Counted from the stretch's first letter, positions 1-10,950 are shown. The stretch is DNA of 21,547 bases from Pleurotus djamor (GCA_029747585.1 JAPEVF010000769.1:1-21547), one strand, 5' to 3'. A program made the numbers and translations. Notes: generated by a model not told the origin, from the sequence alone.

Positions 1-180
1 ACAGACCCTGCAAAAGCCATGAAAAGCTGTGGGAGCAGCTGCGACTTTTCACAGGATCTGAAAAAGCCACCGAAAGCTGTGAAAGCAAGAACACACCTGA
101 TCAAACTTTTGTGGAAGCTATAAAAGCATCATAAAGCTGGCTGTAAAATTAAAGTCATCTACAAAAGCATTGAAAGAACA
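1..180. repeat. Degenerate AAAGC-type short repeat at the window edge
   Basis: About ten copies of a hexamer/heptamer close to AAAAGCY occur in 180 bases, often as a pair (AAAAGCC then GAAAGCT) spaced by a few bases. The array is diverged and may continue beyond the left edge. No protein-coding sense is apparent. Confidence 0.5.
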
Positions 181-239
181 CTTTCCAACTTTCAGTACTT
201 TGAATGACCAACACTTTTTACGTTGTAGATTTTTTATGC

Positions 240-385
240 TCCTACTCAAAACAGGTTTTCCTGATGTGGTAAGTACCGTTTGTATGTGTTCCTTGATTCA
301 GCCAACTCACCTGTTTCATCTGTCTGTCACCCATTGTTCTCAGTCCTCTGCGACCTTCTTCTACTCTCATTTTGACTCAACAGTA
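240..385 (+). repeat. Family II repeat copy 1
   Basis: Shares an ordered block with 6590-6720 and 18355-18470: GTAAGT-like start, TGTTCCTTG, an ACCTGTTTCATC core, and then GTTCTCAGTCCTCTGCG. It begins like an intron donor (GTAAGTACCG at 269) and ends at an acceptor-like CTCAACAG (375-382), so it may derive from an intron-containing gene. No product recognised. Confidence 0.45.
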
Positions 386-390
386 TTTTG

Positions 391-1080
391 AGGCTCTGAA
401 TCTGGTCTGTGAATCAGTTGAAACCATATTCCAGAGCAATTGAACATGACATTCAAGCTTGCCACCGTGAGTTCAACGACGCGTAAAGCCATCTAGCTAC
501 CTCTGTTTGTCCCGCGTCAAGCTCCTCCACCTCGTCTTGCCAACATTGAGAAACCTTCATCGTCCACGAAAGAGACAGATACGTACGAGCTCTTTAGCTT
601 CCCTGCACCCATTCATCAGTCAACGCACTTATCTCTCTTTCAGGAGCTGTGCTGTACAGAAGCGATAGTTTCGAAATCATTGGGCCGTTCCATCAACAAC
701 TTGCGTGACTCCATTATCGTTTACAAGCCGTACACGACCACCATCTCTGTCTGCGCATGGTCGCCAAGCCGTAAGTACAGGAACTTACAAAGCAACACAC
801 CCAACGCTAGCGCAAAAATATGTCGGTATTTCCGCAGTCATACCCTACAATGTCAACACGGAGGACTACTCTATCATCGTACCACGCAAGTTCTTAGACT
901 CTCTCAATTGACCTGTTCAAGACGCCGCGTGGATGAATTTTTTTGTATAAAACAAAGACAGCCAAGCATCTTCTTCGACACCAGCTACTCTACATCCACA
1001 CCACCAACGTCTGGTCTTGCACACCTCAATTAATTTCGAGTCGCGATTGAGTGTCGCGGAGCCACAGTGACATAGGAGTA
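391..1080. other. No supportable gene; isolated repeat motif
   Basis: Only short overlapping frames on both strands, none recognisable. It holds one plus-strand copy of the dispersed 20-bp motif (896-916). Confidence 0.5.
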
Positions 1081-1514
1081 AATGACTTGTACCAAGTGAG
1101 TTGAGGAAATTACACAACACCGCGATGAATCCTCACTTCGAAGCAGGGAAGAGTGCATAATAGCCAGTAGAGTATGTTAAGTATAGTTTTTTCAGGCTTG
1201 GTCTGGCTCCACCCTTCCCTTGACCAGCGATGAACGGACACAGGTACTTATGCCGCTTCCTTACCCCCCTCTATCCTGCCATCCCATGTCAACAGCTCCG
1301 ATAGAAGATGCTGAACTTTTTCGCCATTGGGGCAGTGGTACCCGGAGAGAAAGGATCGGACGACCCTGCTTATGATGAACATGGTGGTGAATATATGTCC
1401 TACCGATTTCTATACCCACCACCGCAGTTGTCTTTCAGAATCTATCGACTCGATCTTGGTTCGTTCATGTCCGTTGTTTCCCGTTGCCAGTGAGTTCCGG
1501 CAAGCCTACTGTAG

Positions 1515-1830
1515 CTTTCACCTTCCCTCTGTATTCCAACGTTACTCACTCGTTCCACTTGTGCGGGCTCCCGCATATACATGTCATAAATTGAATTCCT
1601 TCCTCTCGAGTCCGAATACGCCAGATCGTACGTCGTCTGCGTGTAAAGCCATTACAAGATTTCTTTTATGACTTCATGACCTTTCCTTTGCTTTGTGACT
1701 ACCACAAGTACTCTCACCCGAAAACTTCAAAAAGGTAGACAACATAACGACCGCGACGCCTCAATTGAGCCCGGTCATTCGCACCAGGTGAACTGAGAAA
1801 ATTGGCAAACCTAGGTAGCGATAAGGAAAA
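1515..1830 (-). repeat. Family I fragment a' (minus strand)
   Basis: Read on the minus strand it parallels copy a. The 20-bp motif at 1785-1804 matches 3779-3798 with similar flanks. Next comes a stretch reading RRRGRYVVYLFEVFG against RRAVKYHSFVEDSE in copy a, then RVSNVGIQREG against RVEKVKLQREE. The order and spacing match although the bases are strongly diverged. Frames are interrupted, so it is a dead fragment. Confidence 0.45.
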
Positions 1831-1849
1831 CCTACCACCGACCTTCCGG

Positions 1850-2755
1850 TTGTCAGGGGGATCGGAAAGAGACTCGATGTGCGAGCGCCGAAATTAATGT
1901 TTTTGATGAGAGTTCAGAACTTCGAACCACTTGAGTATGTGTCAAGACGAAAATCGCGAACGCGGGGGATTGCAGACGTTAGTAAGCGAGTAGAAAAAAG
2001 AGGCGTCATGGATGAATTGACGAATGATAATGGAGTGGATGGCAAAGGGCGGAGCGATAAGCCGGTGACATGAAGACTAGTCCATCCATGGAGTATCACG
2101 AACAGGTTGATTGGGAAAGGTTCAAAAGTTGTGCAAGGGCCATGTTCGCAGTTCACGATGCCTTGTAAGGGTCTGTATAATAGCCGTCCTCTTTTTTTGA
2201 GAGTGGCCAATGGCGAGAAAGTCAAATATATGGTTTAACACGCATGGATCAGAGGTGTGTCGGGTTTTGTATCGCGGAGTAAGAGCTACGAATCACTGGC
2301 GAGTGGAAACGAAAAGACAGAAGGCGGTAGAGAAGAGTGAGACGTATGGGCAGACTGCTGGGAGAAGAGGTGGGATGGCCGAATTGAGAAACGAAAAGAG
2401 CTCTATCAGCACAGAGGACGATGAATCCGGAAGAGCCGTCCCAGAACTAGCTGTAGTATGTTTTGCGTGACTTTTCGTTTTCCGTGAATCCCCAGGAAGT
2501 CCAGGGCTGCGAAATACAAAAGAGGCGGGAACATTTACGGCGGCTCATTCTGAGATTCGTAGGAATAGTGGTGCTGGACTCATAGTTTCTTGCGGTGGTT
2601 ATGGACATAAGTAATGCGCCGCTCGCTTGTACCGTTTCGATGTTTCGATTATCAGAATCGAAGCGAATGCCATTATTATCCCAGACCCGAGTGAAATTCG
2701 GTGTTATAGAAAAACAACGTTGTAAACGGACGATACAGAACCCTGATGTACGAGG
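1850..2755. other. No supportable gene
   Basis: A plus-strand ATG frame at 2210-2470 encodes 86 polar residues with no recognisable motif. The long minus-strand frame 2917-2447 starts at GTG and continues out of copy a of family I. Neither has a convincing splice context. Confidence 0.4.
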
Positions 2756-2759
2756 GGGC

Positions 2760-3930
2760 AAGGTAGCGACGTAACGGATCGAGTTCAAATTGATGATCAA
2801 GTGGCTTCTAATCCACATGGAAGGATGCGTCCATAGCGGAGCTAGTAAGCATATTGTGCCGAGAACCACGTCTAATCGCGGGGTGGACATGAGAGGCATC
2901 AAGACTGAGAAAGGCACCGGCTAGAACGATGCAGGAGGCAGAGTCCTGAGAATCTAGAGCTGCAGAAGAAGAGTATTTGGGATGACGTGGAGGAACAAGC
3001 AGCAAAGTGCATACGTACCTCTTGGGACCAATAACCTTCGACACAACCGTCCTCAGAGTCCTCAGTAGATCCATCGAGACATCGAATACCAGCTCGCTGA
3101 AGAAGTGCGCAGACCGACCTGTTGGGAGTGGAAAGTGTGCAGACTCAGAAGGGTGTGTTTACCGATGCTTGTCGCTGGGTTCAGTAGGAGGTGGTCGCAG
3201 TCGAGAGGGACACATCATCTAGCACTAATCCAGGCGCCGACTTGAGTTCAAAGTCAAACTCCGTCCCTTCACGGTCGAACTTCCCTCTTGTTTCTTATCC
3301 ATTGTCGACTGAACTTCTTTCGGTCGGTCTCAAAAATCATCTCCTTCATGCGCCTGTACTGATTGAGGTACGGTTCGTATCCTGTTCTCAATTCGTGTCT
3401 CGCTCACTGATTCCGCATATTACTTTGTACATGCACCTAATGCTCTATCGGCTCTTCCTCGAATTTCGGCATGGCGTACTTATGTGTTCTTCCCTTTGTA
3501 GTTTGACCTTCTCCACTCGGGCTAGTTCTTTATGTTCGGCGTCACTCTCGTGGATACTCTACATACTCTGCGTGACGATTTGTAACCCCATTACGTCGTC
3601 CATTGTCTTCATGTAAAACCCATACTACTCTAAGACTACTTTCCCGTGGGTTCGTCGCCCTTTTTTCGTCCTGTGCCCATCAAACCATGGTATACAAACT
3701 TCCGAGTCTTCTACGAAAGAATGATATTTGACGGCGCGACGATCCATGATGCATGAATACTTATGTATGTATGCCTGCCAGGTTAACTGAGAAAATCGAG
3801 GAAACCTAACCAGCGTCATACGCCTCGACCTTCTCCATTGAATACCCTATGAGCGCTGTTGTTTTTTCTCTTGATCTTTGATATCATTGCTTCGCTTTTT
3901 GAAGTTTGTTCCGAGGTCACGTAGAAAGGG
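2760..3930 (-). pseudogene. Family I copy a, decayed intron-containing gene (minus strand)
   Basis: The most complete minus-strand copy. In reading order it has a Lys/Arg-rich start comparable with 16060-16110 and 20330-20385, the 20-bp motif (3779-3798), a basic helix-like stretch (YRRMKEMIFETDRKKFSRQW, about 3360-3300), GTEFDFELKSAPGLVLDDVS (about 3268-3209), and an exon end reading EDGCVEGYWSQE. A 59-nt intron follows (3018-2960), then a second exon and an AT-richer tail matching 5890-5935 and 17405-17440. Several stops and frame changes interrupt it, for example after IRNKREVRP. I do not recognise the protein. Peptide similarity across copies despite DNA divergence suggests the ancestor was coding. 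Confidence 0.55.
2960..3018 (-). other. Intron conserved in family I, copy a
   Basis: On the minus strand: GTACGTATGC ... CTTCTTCTGCAG, 59 nt. It has the same length, ends and position as the 59-nt intron of copy c (5650-5708), and counterparts in copies b and d. Confidence 0.6.
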
Positions 3931-3939
3931 TACCTTTGA

Positions 3940-4790
3940 CTAAATGCGATTCGCGTTGGATGCTGTGAGTATCCGTGTTCTTGGGGACCAGTCGATTTTT
4001 CTCCTAGAGTACAACGAGGACGCTGGGTATTCCCAAGAACGAGTGGTTGGAAGGGTGTTGCAGCCCATTTTTGCCCTTATTACCCGCTGAATCATGGGTG
4101 GTGGACGGAGGTTTGACAGACTAATGACAGTTCGAGTGTTGGGGAAGTGGTGGGGACACTGACGCGAACAGCGGGGGAGATCGTGGAAGGGGTGGTAGAC
4201 ACTACAATGCCAATGTTGAATGAAGCGGAAAGCCAAACACGGTTAGACTTACTCTAGTCTAGACAGAACCGAACAGGTGGCTTACAAGAAATTCCATAAT
4301 CGTGGAGAGGATCCGTTCTCGAAGTCGGTACATGAACATGACTCGTTCAAAGGAGGCGTTGAATAATGAAAACAGCAAATCCGAGGCCACGGACGACGAG
4401 AATGCTATGCAACCTCCGCTTTGAAGTTCTCGATGAAATGGATGAATCAAAGCTAACTAGAACCGATAAACTGGTACTTGCTTTCGCATCGAATGACTCG
4501 AGACCCTGTATAACACAATGGCACCATTCATGAAACCGTTTTTCGAGACGCGTCAAACAATCTTCGAGTCACAGCAATAACCGAGCGACAAGGGACGAAG
4601 AATCTAGCCGGCTCATATACATATGGATTCACTCACTCTTAGCTCTCCATCTACTGCGATTAGATGTGCCGAAGAATGAATAAAGGGTTTGGGAGGACAC
4701 AACCATCCGTGATGATCGATGACCAATGGGAACTTGCAAAAAGAGACGGAAGGGGTGACACACCCACTTGGCGCCAGCAACTTTGAGTGA
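3940..4790. other. Junction between minus- and plus-strand repeats, no gene seen
   Basis: Contains a minus-strand copy of the 20-bp motif (4273-4293) and only short, unrecognised frames. The orientation of family I switches here from minus to plus. Confidence 0.45.
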
Positions 4791-5500
4791 CGCTTCTCGG
4801 GTGCGCACTGGACCAGTCGTGAATTTACCTCAGTTCACCTGTGACATTTCTATGAGATTGGGACATCAGCGGATTCATTGGCGGAGAGATTGTAACCTGG
4901 AAGGACGGAACGGGGATGAATCGGAGAGAAGTTCAGAGAACACACGGGTCGCGTTCAGAGCGGCGACCCCCCGTTGGCCAGCGTACAGCTCCGAAATGAG
5001 AGAAGGATACACTCAGCTGGAGCTTCTTAGCTCTGTTGACATCAATGGAAGTGGTTTGGTGCTTCCTGAGGGCATTATCGGTCTGCGATGGATCAGAAGC
5101 CTGAAGAAGGAAGTTGGACGGAGTTTCAAAGCTGGCGCTTGGATTAGCGCTGGATGACGCGACCACCTACTGCAAACCTACTGACCCAGCGATATGCATC
5201 GAAATCACCACTAGGCCACTCTGCACGTCCAACAATCTCGTCTATATACTTCCTCCGGGAGCTGGGCTTGGATGTCTCGACGGATCTGAGAGACTGAGGA
5301 CTTTCGGGATTGTTGTGTCGAGGGTTATGGGTCCCAATGGTACGTGTACGCTTCACTTCTCGCTTATTTCTCGCTCAAGAGTGTCTTTAAGTTTTTGCGC
5401 AGCTCTCGATGTCACGGCCTCTCTCTCTCTCCCATAATTCTGGCCGTTGTCGACCCTAGGCGTTTCTCGCATTCACCCATACTCAAAGGGACGACAAACT
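4790..5500 (+). pseudogene. Family I copy b, decayed
   Basis: Plus-strand copy beginning near the 20-bp motif (4822-4842). A frame open from about 4768 to 5157 includes LRWIRSLKKEVGRSF, parallel to QWIRNKREVRP in copy a. Then come the GGACGGAGTTT and AGCGCTGGATGACGCG boxes (5117-5159) and the exon ending EGYGSQ before a 63-nt intron at 5340-5402. The conserved exon is frameshifted relative to the upstream part. Function unknown. Confidence 0.5.
5340..5402 (+). other. Intron conserved in family I, copy b
   Basis: GTACGTGTAC ... TTTTTGCGCAG, 63 nt, at the same point of the repeat as the introns of copies a, c and d. The interior is diverged but keeps CACTTCTCGCT-type pyrimidine blocks. Confidence 0.5.
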
Positions 5501-5554
5501 CATCGGTCAGGCAACGCATCGAGCTCTTCTCCATGTTCCACTGTCTACAACTCA

Positions 5555-5940
5555 GTCTTAGACTTTCTCGCCAGAGATTGGCTCGCAGTCTTCCATGGAG
5601 CTGAGAGACTCCAAGTACGGTTAGTTTCGATGGTTACGGGTTTTCAGAGGTACGTATGCATCCTGCTTCTCGCTCCTCCGCGTCGTCTCAAATCTTCTTC
5701 TTCCGCAGCCTCAGATCGCCAAGCTTCTCACACCGCCATCGATCTAGCTGCTGTATACTCTACCCTCTCTCGTATCCACTTGCACTCGAAGGGATGATAC
5801 GATCATCATACAGAGACAGGGCTCTCCGCCTTGGCTTGCTGATGACTGTAATCCATGTACTTGTCATTCTCTCGTCTCCCTCCTTCCCCCATTCACATCT
5901 AAAGAACCCTGTCGATTATCAATACTCGCTCCACCCCTGC
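5555..5940 (+). pseudogene. Family I copy c, 3' half only
   Basis: Starts within the conserved exon (GGAGCTGAGAGACTCC, from 5596) directly after copy b, so b and c are tandem. It keeps the 59-nt intron (5650-5708), the following exon with TCTCGTATCCACTTGCACTCGA, and the tail TCGATTATCAATACTCGC, matched in copies a and d. The conserved exon carries a TAG stop. The front half of the unit is missing. Confidence 0.5.
5650..5708 (+). other. Intron conserved in family I, copy c
   Basis: GTACGTATGC ... CTTCTTCCGCAG, exactly 59 nt like copy a, with the first ten bases identical and the pyrimidine tract nearly identical. Confidence 0.6.
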
Positions 5941-6001
5941 TACCCTACCCTTAAGCCGTACACTGGTGTTTTCGCTACCAGCAGCTTCCCAGACACCGCG
6001 T

Positions 6002-6023
6002 AGTACTATAGTACTCTACTCTA
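6002..6023. repeat. GTACT-rich palindrome sharing a 14-mer with 15843-15856
   Basis: AGTACTATAGTACT (6002-6015) is a perfect 14-bp palindrome. It overlaps AGTACTCTACTCTA (6010-6023), which recurs exactly at 15843-15856 inside another palindrome. It lies just beyond the tail of family I copy c. Confidence 0.6.
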
Positions 6024-6585
6024 GTACTCTCTGTTTGTTCGACGGTACAGCAGACGTGCCGCTCATTCTCAATCCACTCGTGTTGCCCCCTTCCTGTCCG
6101 ATCGTTCCATCTTCCTTGCGTTGAGGTTCAGAATCGTCCCGGTTCAGACGACGTTCATCACACGCATATACTAGAGACTTTCAAGTGGATCTTGACCGCA
6201 CCGCGATAATGTTCCGTTCATCGAAATGGTACAAAGGCACCGCGACACGGAGCTCCTCGAATCCCTCAGTCCCTCGTCCCTCCAAATCTAACAACAAGAA
6301 AGGAGCTGACGTATTCGTTCGACCAACGCTAGTCCATTGCCCACGGCACATCACCAGCCTCCCTTCAGACACACCCCAGCGATTCACAACAAAAGGGGAA
6401 TTCGCGCAAGATCACAGCCGGTCTCCTAGACACATTCCTCACAATGCAATGGCTCTGCGCTGATCAACCTCCACTCGCGCTCATCTCACCCATCTCACCG
6501 GCTCCCCCAGTAAGCCGCCCACTACGTCGACGCATCTCACAAAAGTATACCCCTTAGCAGTTTCCCCTGACGTGCGTACGTACAT
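6024..6585. other. No supportable gene
   Basis: A 92-residue plus frame (6185-6463) starts at GTG, is Ser/Pro/Lys-rich and has no recognisable motif. No splice signals connect it to a longer gene. Confidence 0.4.
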
Positions 6586-6589
6586 AGTG

Positions 6590-6720
6590 TGTTCCATCTG
6601 TAAGTGTTCTGCAATTCACCCATGTCACCTGTTTCATCCGTTTATCGCGCATCGTTCTCACTCCTCCTCACCCTCAGTCCACTGTCTCGCCCGTTCCAAC
6701 ATATATCACCCAACTTGATC
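6590..6720 (+). repeat. Family II repeat copy 2
   Basis: TGTTCCATCTG, then CACCTGTTTCATCCGTTTATCGC and a GTTCTCACTCCTC block, in the same order and spacing as 240-385 and 18355-18470. An internal open frame is not conserved in the other copies. Confidence 0.45.
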
Positions 6721-7050
6721 AACACCGAGCAACAGCGACCACGGTGCCGGGTGCGGATCCGTTTACCATTGCATCGAGATTCGCAGGCTCGACTCGATGA
6801 AATAACGGAGCCTAAGTCCCAAAAAAGCTAAAAGGGACTTGGTACATGCAGAGTTGACCAGCATCATCCGACACTGCATGTGTGAGTTTCCGAAATCGCT
6901 CAGGAGACCTGTTCGGAAGGAAGGTCCTATCAAGTGATCTCCATGCTCGATTCCAGCGTTCACTGTCCTCTCCAAACTAGGACCTTATCGTCTGTTCAGT
7001 GGAGAAAAGTGTAGAGTAAGCTGGAGAGGCGGAGGATGGATAGAAGGAAA

Positions 7051-7308
7051 GTAAGTTTTCAGTATTCGTTTCGTTCGCTTGTTCGCCTCAAATCTCTGGA
7101 CGCTCCCGTTGCAGAACTGGCACGAAAAGATGTGGCCTACCAGCTCTTTGGCTCCTCGCCAGCTGTATTCGCTTCGCATTGGCTTGAGGTTTGTAAATAT
7201 CATGGTTTTCGCCGGCCTGATTACCAAACGGTCGAAAAATTTCCATTGACCTGGGCCCACCATGTTCATCCGTGCATGATCCGTCTACTCTACAGGGATA
7301 GCAACTAG
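7051..7308 (+). other. Weak spliced-exon candidate
   Basis: A strong donor (GTAAGT at 7051) and a CGTTGCAG acceptor (ending about 7113) precede a frame ending at 7308. That frame reads ELARKDVAYQLFGSSPAVFA and continues to a TAG. The frame also runs open through the putative intron. It overlaps a copy of the dispersed motif (7238-7254), so it may be repeat-derived. No family recognised. Confidence 0.2.
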
Positions 7309-7459
7309 AGAGGATCGTGTGACATTGGCTGTATGCGCCCAACTTCATAGAGATTTCGCCGTTGGAATGGGGTACGTTGGATGTGGCTGGAAATGGGACT
7401 AGAAAAGATATGAGGATGTCTGGGAGCAGAGACTGGTTGGTACACGCCGCAGAGGAGAA

Positions 7460-7690
7460 GAGAGAAGGGAAATGAGAATCGAAAATTTAGAAATGAGGAA
7501 ACAAAAAACGAGAACAGAGAAAATNAAAAGCGNAAAAAACCGAAAACGAGAGCAGGAAAGGGAAGGGAGAAATAACAACGAAAAAAGAGAATCGCGAAGA
7601 ACGGAACACACACACTTTCCAAGCCATCCCCCCCTCCCTCTCCCTCTCATCTCTCTGCCTTTCAACTCTTCACCCCACCCATTCGAAGCA
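7460..7690. repeat. Purine tract followed by pyrimidine tract
   Basis: About 7460-7605 is overwhelmingly A/G (with two N bases at 7525 and 7533), and about 7618-7690 is overwhelmingly C/T. The junction could fold back. Long frames predicted here on both strands are products of the biased composition. Confidence 0.7.
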
Positions 7691-7699
7691 CCATTCTAC

Positions 7700-8380
7700 G
7701 CCTCCAACCTCCTCACTAGCGTATCCATTTCCTCTAGCCGGCTCAATGCGGCGTCCTGTTCAAGCTCTATTATCTCTGTAGGCCGCCTGAGGGATTTGTT
7801 CGTAGAGAGCGGGTCGCTAATTTCGGATTGACGGCTAAGGAGGCGAGTATTGAGGACGTCCCATGTGTGTAACGATGATGAGGAAGCTCCCAGAAGCGCA
7901 CTCGAGGTCTTCCAACCACGAAACGATCCTTTCCCTCTCCCTTCTTCCCTCTCATTTTGGAGAGCAGTTTTAATTCCAAGAAAACCCAAAGCCAGAGGAG
8001 ACCGTTGGACGGACTTCTTTGGGACTCATTCTCACTTTTATGTTTGGAGCTTGATCGACTGGCGTTCGTTTTTGTCTGAGGTACGGAGGAAAGCGGTTCA
8101 AGGCTGTACTCAAGATGCACCGGCTCGCTCTTTGGTTTTCGTCGACGCTGGAGCACACATTATACTGTAGTCAAGGCTGAGACTGAGCTGATGATAGTGG
8201 TGCTTACGGTCAACGGGAGCGATTCGATGCGTTGGTTACGCATCTTTGCATGCTAGAAACTGAAATTTAGGAGAGTGTTGGTGATCCTGAAAATGACAGA
8301 CATCCTCGACGTTTATGATCGAATGCCATGTAGCTTTTCAGGATAATTCGACCGTTCTTGGAGCCTTGTAGGGTAGAGGG
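7700..8380. other. No supportable gene
   Basis: Overlapping frames of 90-128 codons on both strands, none with recognisable motifs or consistent splice signals. Confidence 0.4.
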
Positions 8381-8389
8381 CATGACCGT

Positions 8390-9010
8390 CCATGCGAGGC
8401 GTTGCGGTACAAAGAGGACTGAGGAGGTGAATTTGGAGCGACAGGGGGGATCAGGGAGATGGAAGGGGGAACCGTGGGATGGATTGTACAAATGCGTCAC
8501 CGATCGAAAACGCAAATTTCATTCCCACTTCTTGTCCTCGCCCTCACATCCATCGAACAACTTTCCATGCCGCCTCAATGCCTCCAACTTCGAACGATGC
8601 AGAGCTCGGAAAACTATCAGAAAATACTGTGAAGTCGTGACCTACGCGTTCCGAATTCCTTGGTCGAATGTTGCCTCCACTAGTTGACTAGTTGGTGTAA
8701 GCGTTTTGCACCTGCTTCATCCTTTTCTATGCTAATCGACCTCCTCAGCCACCACACATTGACGAAGAAGACACGGGATACCGTCCTCCGCAGCGTCACG
8801 TCACTACCATGAGCCCAGGTCCCCCTCCTCGAGGTCACGAACCGTCCTTGCTTTGCTCGAACCAAGCATTCCCGAAGCAGTAGATCTGCTGCTTTTCTGT
8901 CGGAGCGATGAATCACGGTCCAGGTGAGTATACACTTCTACTACGTCTTCTTCACCTACTGATGTATGCTGCTTTCTTTCTGAAGGACGAGTCCTCGCTC
9001 TCTGGATCGG
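8390..9010 (+). repeat. Family III repeat copy 1
   Basis: Shares an ordered series of blocks with 19270-19760: GGGGAACCGTGGGATGGATTG against GGGGAAGCGTGGGACAAATTG, then ATGCTAATCGACC against ATGCTGATCAACC, CTCGAACCAAGC against CTCGAACAAGGC, and CAGGTGAGTATAC against CAGGTGAGTATGC with CTTCTTC following. The last block looks like a conserved exon end and donor (GTGAGT at 8923). No protein recognised. Confidence 0.45.
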
Positions 9011-9014
9011 TCCT

Positions 9015-10900
9015 ACTTCCCGAAAGGCCTCTCGGGCTCGACGCCCCCCGGTCACGTTGTAATACCCGCCAGCGTCGACCGCGTTTTTGAAGGTCGTGGA
9101 TAGTGATAGAGGTTCGAAAGGATAGTTAGGGAAAAACGACGATGAAGATAGGACGTCTAGATATGAGGTCTGGTACGGGCCTGAGGAAACACGCCAAACA
9201 GAAACCTCCAACAACTTNCCCCCCTGTCCCTTCCCCACGCGTCACTTTTATAGGATGACATCGCCTCCAATATGCCGCTACGACTCCGAGCTCACCTTTT
9301 GGTCAAGCACCCCACAAGATTACATCCATCCCCCTGCCATCCAGTCGTGTCGCAGCCGTTTTCGATGCATACACCTAAATCGACCGAGCGAGCTATGGGT
9401 TTAGAGGGTTAGAGTGCGTTGCTTATGGAGGTGGAGTGGGGTTGTGATGATGAAAACTGAACTGACGAAGAATTCCTCAAATCCACGATCGATGTCTCAA
9501 GCACACGTCCTCCCTCTCGCGCACATGGACTTCATCATTTCGGGGTTCAACATTCCCCTTGCCTACATCCCTCCGCGCTATGGCTCGACCGCCGGCATGC
9601 TGCTACCCAGGGACCGATCGAGAGACACTGGCACCCACCTCGTTTATTCTTCTCCTCTCAAAAATCGTGCCCATAGGCAAAGGGACCCCGTCGACCAAAA
9701 CGCCATCATTCACCTATTTCCAACTTCCATCCCCTCGTGACGCGTCCACCTTTTCCGTGGTTCGGATCCTCCCTCCCTTTCCTCAGCGACCATCTCAGAC
9801 CTCAGATCCCAGGGCTCGACGCACACAGCATCACATGCGGCTTTTCGTCGCAGGACTGGCAACTATTCGGGAGGTGGTTTCGGATACGATAATGCTGATA
9901 GTCGTGGTTGCGGTTGTTGGTTGTTGGTTAGGGATATGCACGTGCGAATTCTGAGGTTGTCGCGGTGATGGTGCAGGGACAAAGGGATTGACGAAGAACA
10001 CGAACCAGATGTCGAGAAATTCTGGGAGGAAGGTTCATTGGTGTCGTCTGGTTCTCCCGTCTTACCTCCGAACTCCAATCTCCATGCTCCACGCTCGCTG
10101 CGTCGATGGGATCAACTAACGGACCACTCGGTCAGGAACTCGATGGGATCTAGGGCAGGTAAGTGTTCGGTTTCGCTTGACCTTCCTCACGTCCACCTTA
10201 CGTTCCCCCTTTTTGCAAACCACCGAAGCCTTCCTCTATCACTGGCCTCCACCTTGCGGCTCCCGCTGCTGCTACCCTTTTCTTTTCGTCGCCGCTGTCG
10301 CTGATACAGTCATTGCCGACACCATCGGCGGTGGTGATGGTGGGCGCAGGCGTTGCTCTTCCCATACTGGCTTTGTCGCCCCTCCAACCCATCTTCAATC
10401 TTCCCGCACTTTGTTTTCTCCAGGTTGACGAGGCTAGGCATCTACTGAATGCTGGAGTCAGCATGAAGGAAGAAGAAAGTCGGCCTCGGTGCCAGTTCTG
10501 GGAAGGAAAAGGGTGATCGCCTTGGGTGCGGGTTGGATGCGGTAGAGAGCTAGCTTTCGATGTGCGGACAAAGAAGAAAGTATCGATCATTCAAGTGACT
10601 GGCTCCGCGCGACTCCTGAGGTTTCGTTGATACACTCGTCGGGTGAGATCAACACATGGGTATATTACGGCCAGTGTCAGTCCGCAACCATCGGCGCGAT
10701 TGATCGATGCCAAATTCCCTTTTGACAACCCGATACTTATATGACAGAACTCTTGAGGTATACTCTACACGGTCCGATGAGTACGCAGCTTCATCCAATG
10801 ATAGCCGTATCGGAGTCGTTTGATATCATGATGCAGTCGACTTAGAAGAACGATTCGCCGGGTTTCATCCGCATCTGCGTACCAAGAGGAGCACATACAG
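9015..10900. other. No supportable gene; isolated splice-like signals
   Basis: A good donor (GGGCAG/GTAAGT, donor at 10159) and an acceptor-like TTTTCTCCAG (ending 10424) exist. The frames around them are short, overlap on both strands and show no recognisable domain. One N at 9218. Confidence 0.4.
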
Positions 10901-10921
10901 AGATCACCGGCCCCGAAGAAG

Positions 10922-10950
10922 TCAGGCCATGCAAAGAATGGCATGGCTGA
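10922..10950 (+). repeat. Hairpin about 170 nt upstream of the CVNH gene
   Basis: GCCATGC (10926-10932) pairs perfectly with GCATGGC (10941-10947) around an 8-nt loop. Three more pairs (TCA with TGA) extend the stem past a single bulged G. It sits in the 5' flank of the CVNH gene; no function can be read from it. Confidence 0.5.

Noticed and set aside
1..180. CRISPR-like array
   Set aside because: The repeats are very short, degenerate and irregularly spaced, and the window is eukaryotic.
2447..2917. Longest minus-strand frame of the left part, 156 codons
   Set aside because: It begins at GTG, overlaps the second exon of family I copy a in a different frame from copy d, and has no recognisable motif.
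3191..3616. Plus-strand frame of 141 codons
   Set aside because: It is antisense to family I copy a, whose minus-strand blocks match other copies. The plus frame is a shadow, and its hydrophobic look comes from the complement of Lys/Glu codons.
7399..7831. Long frames on both strands across the A/G and C/T tracts
   Set aside because: They come from biased composition that depletes stops, and they run through N bases.
9535..9560. tRNA T-arm-like sequence GGGGTTCAACATTCCCC
   Set aside because: No A-box, acceptor stem or anticodon arm at the right distance upstream.
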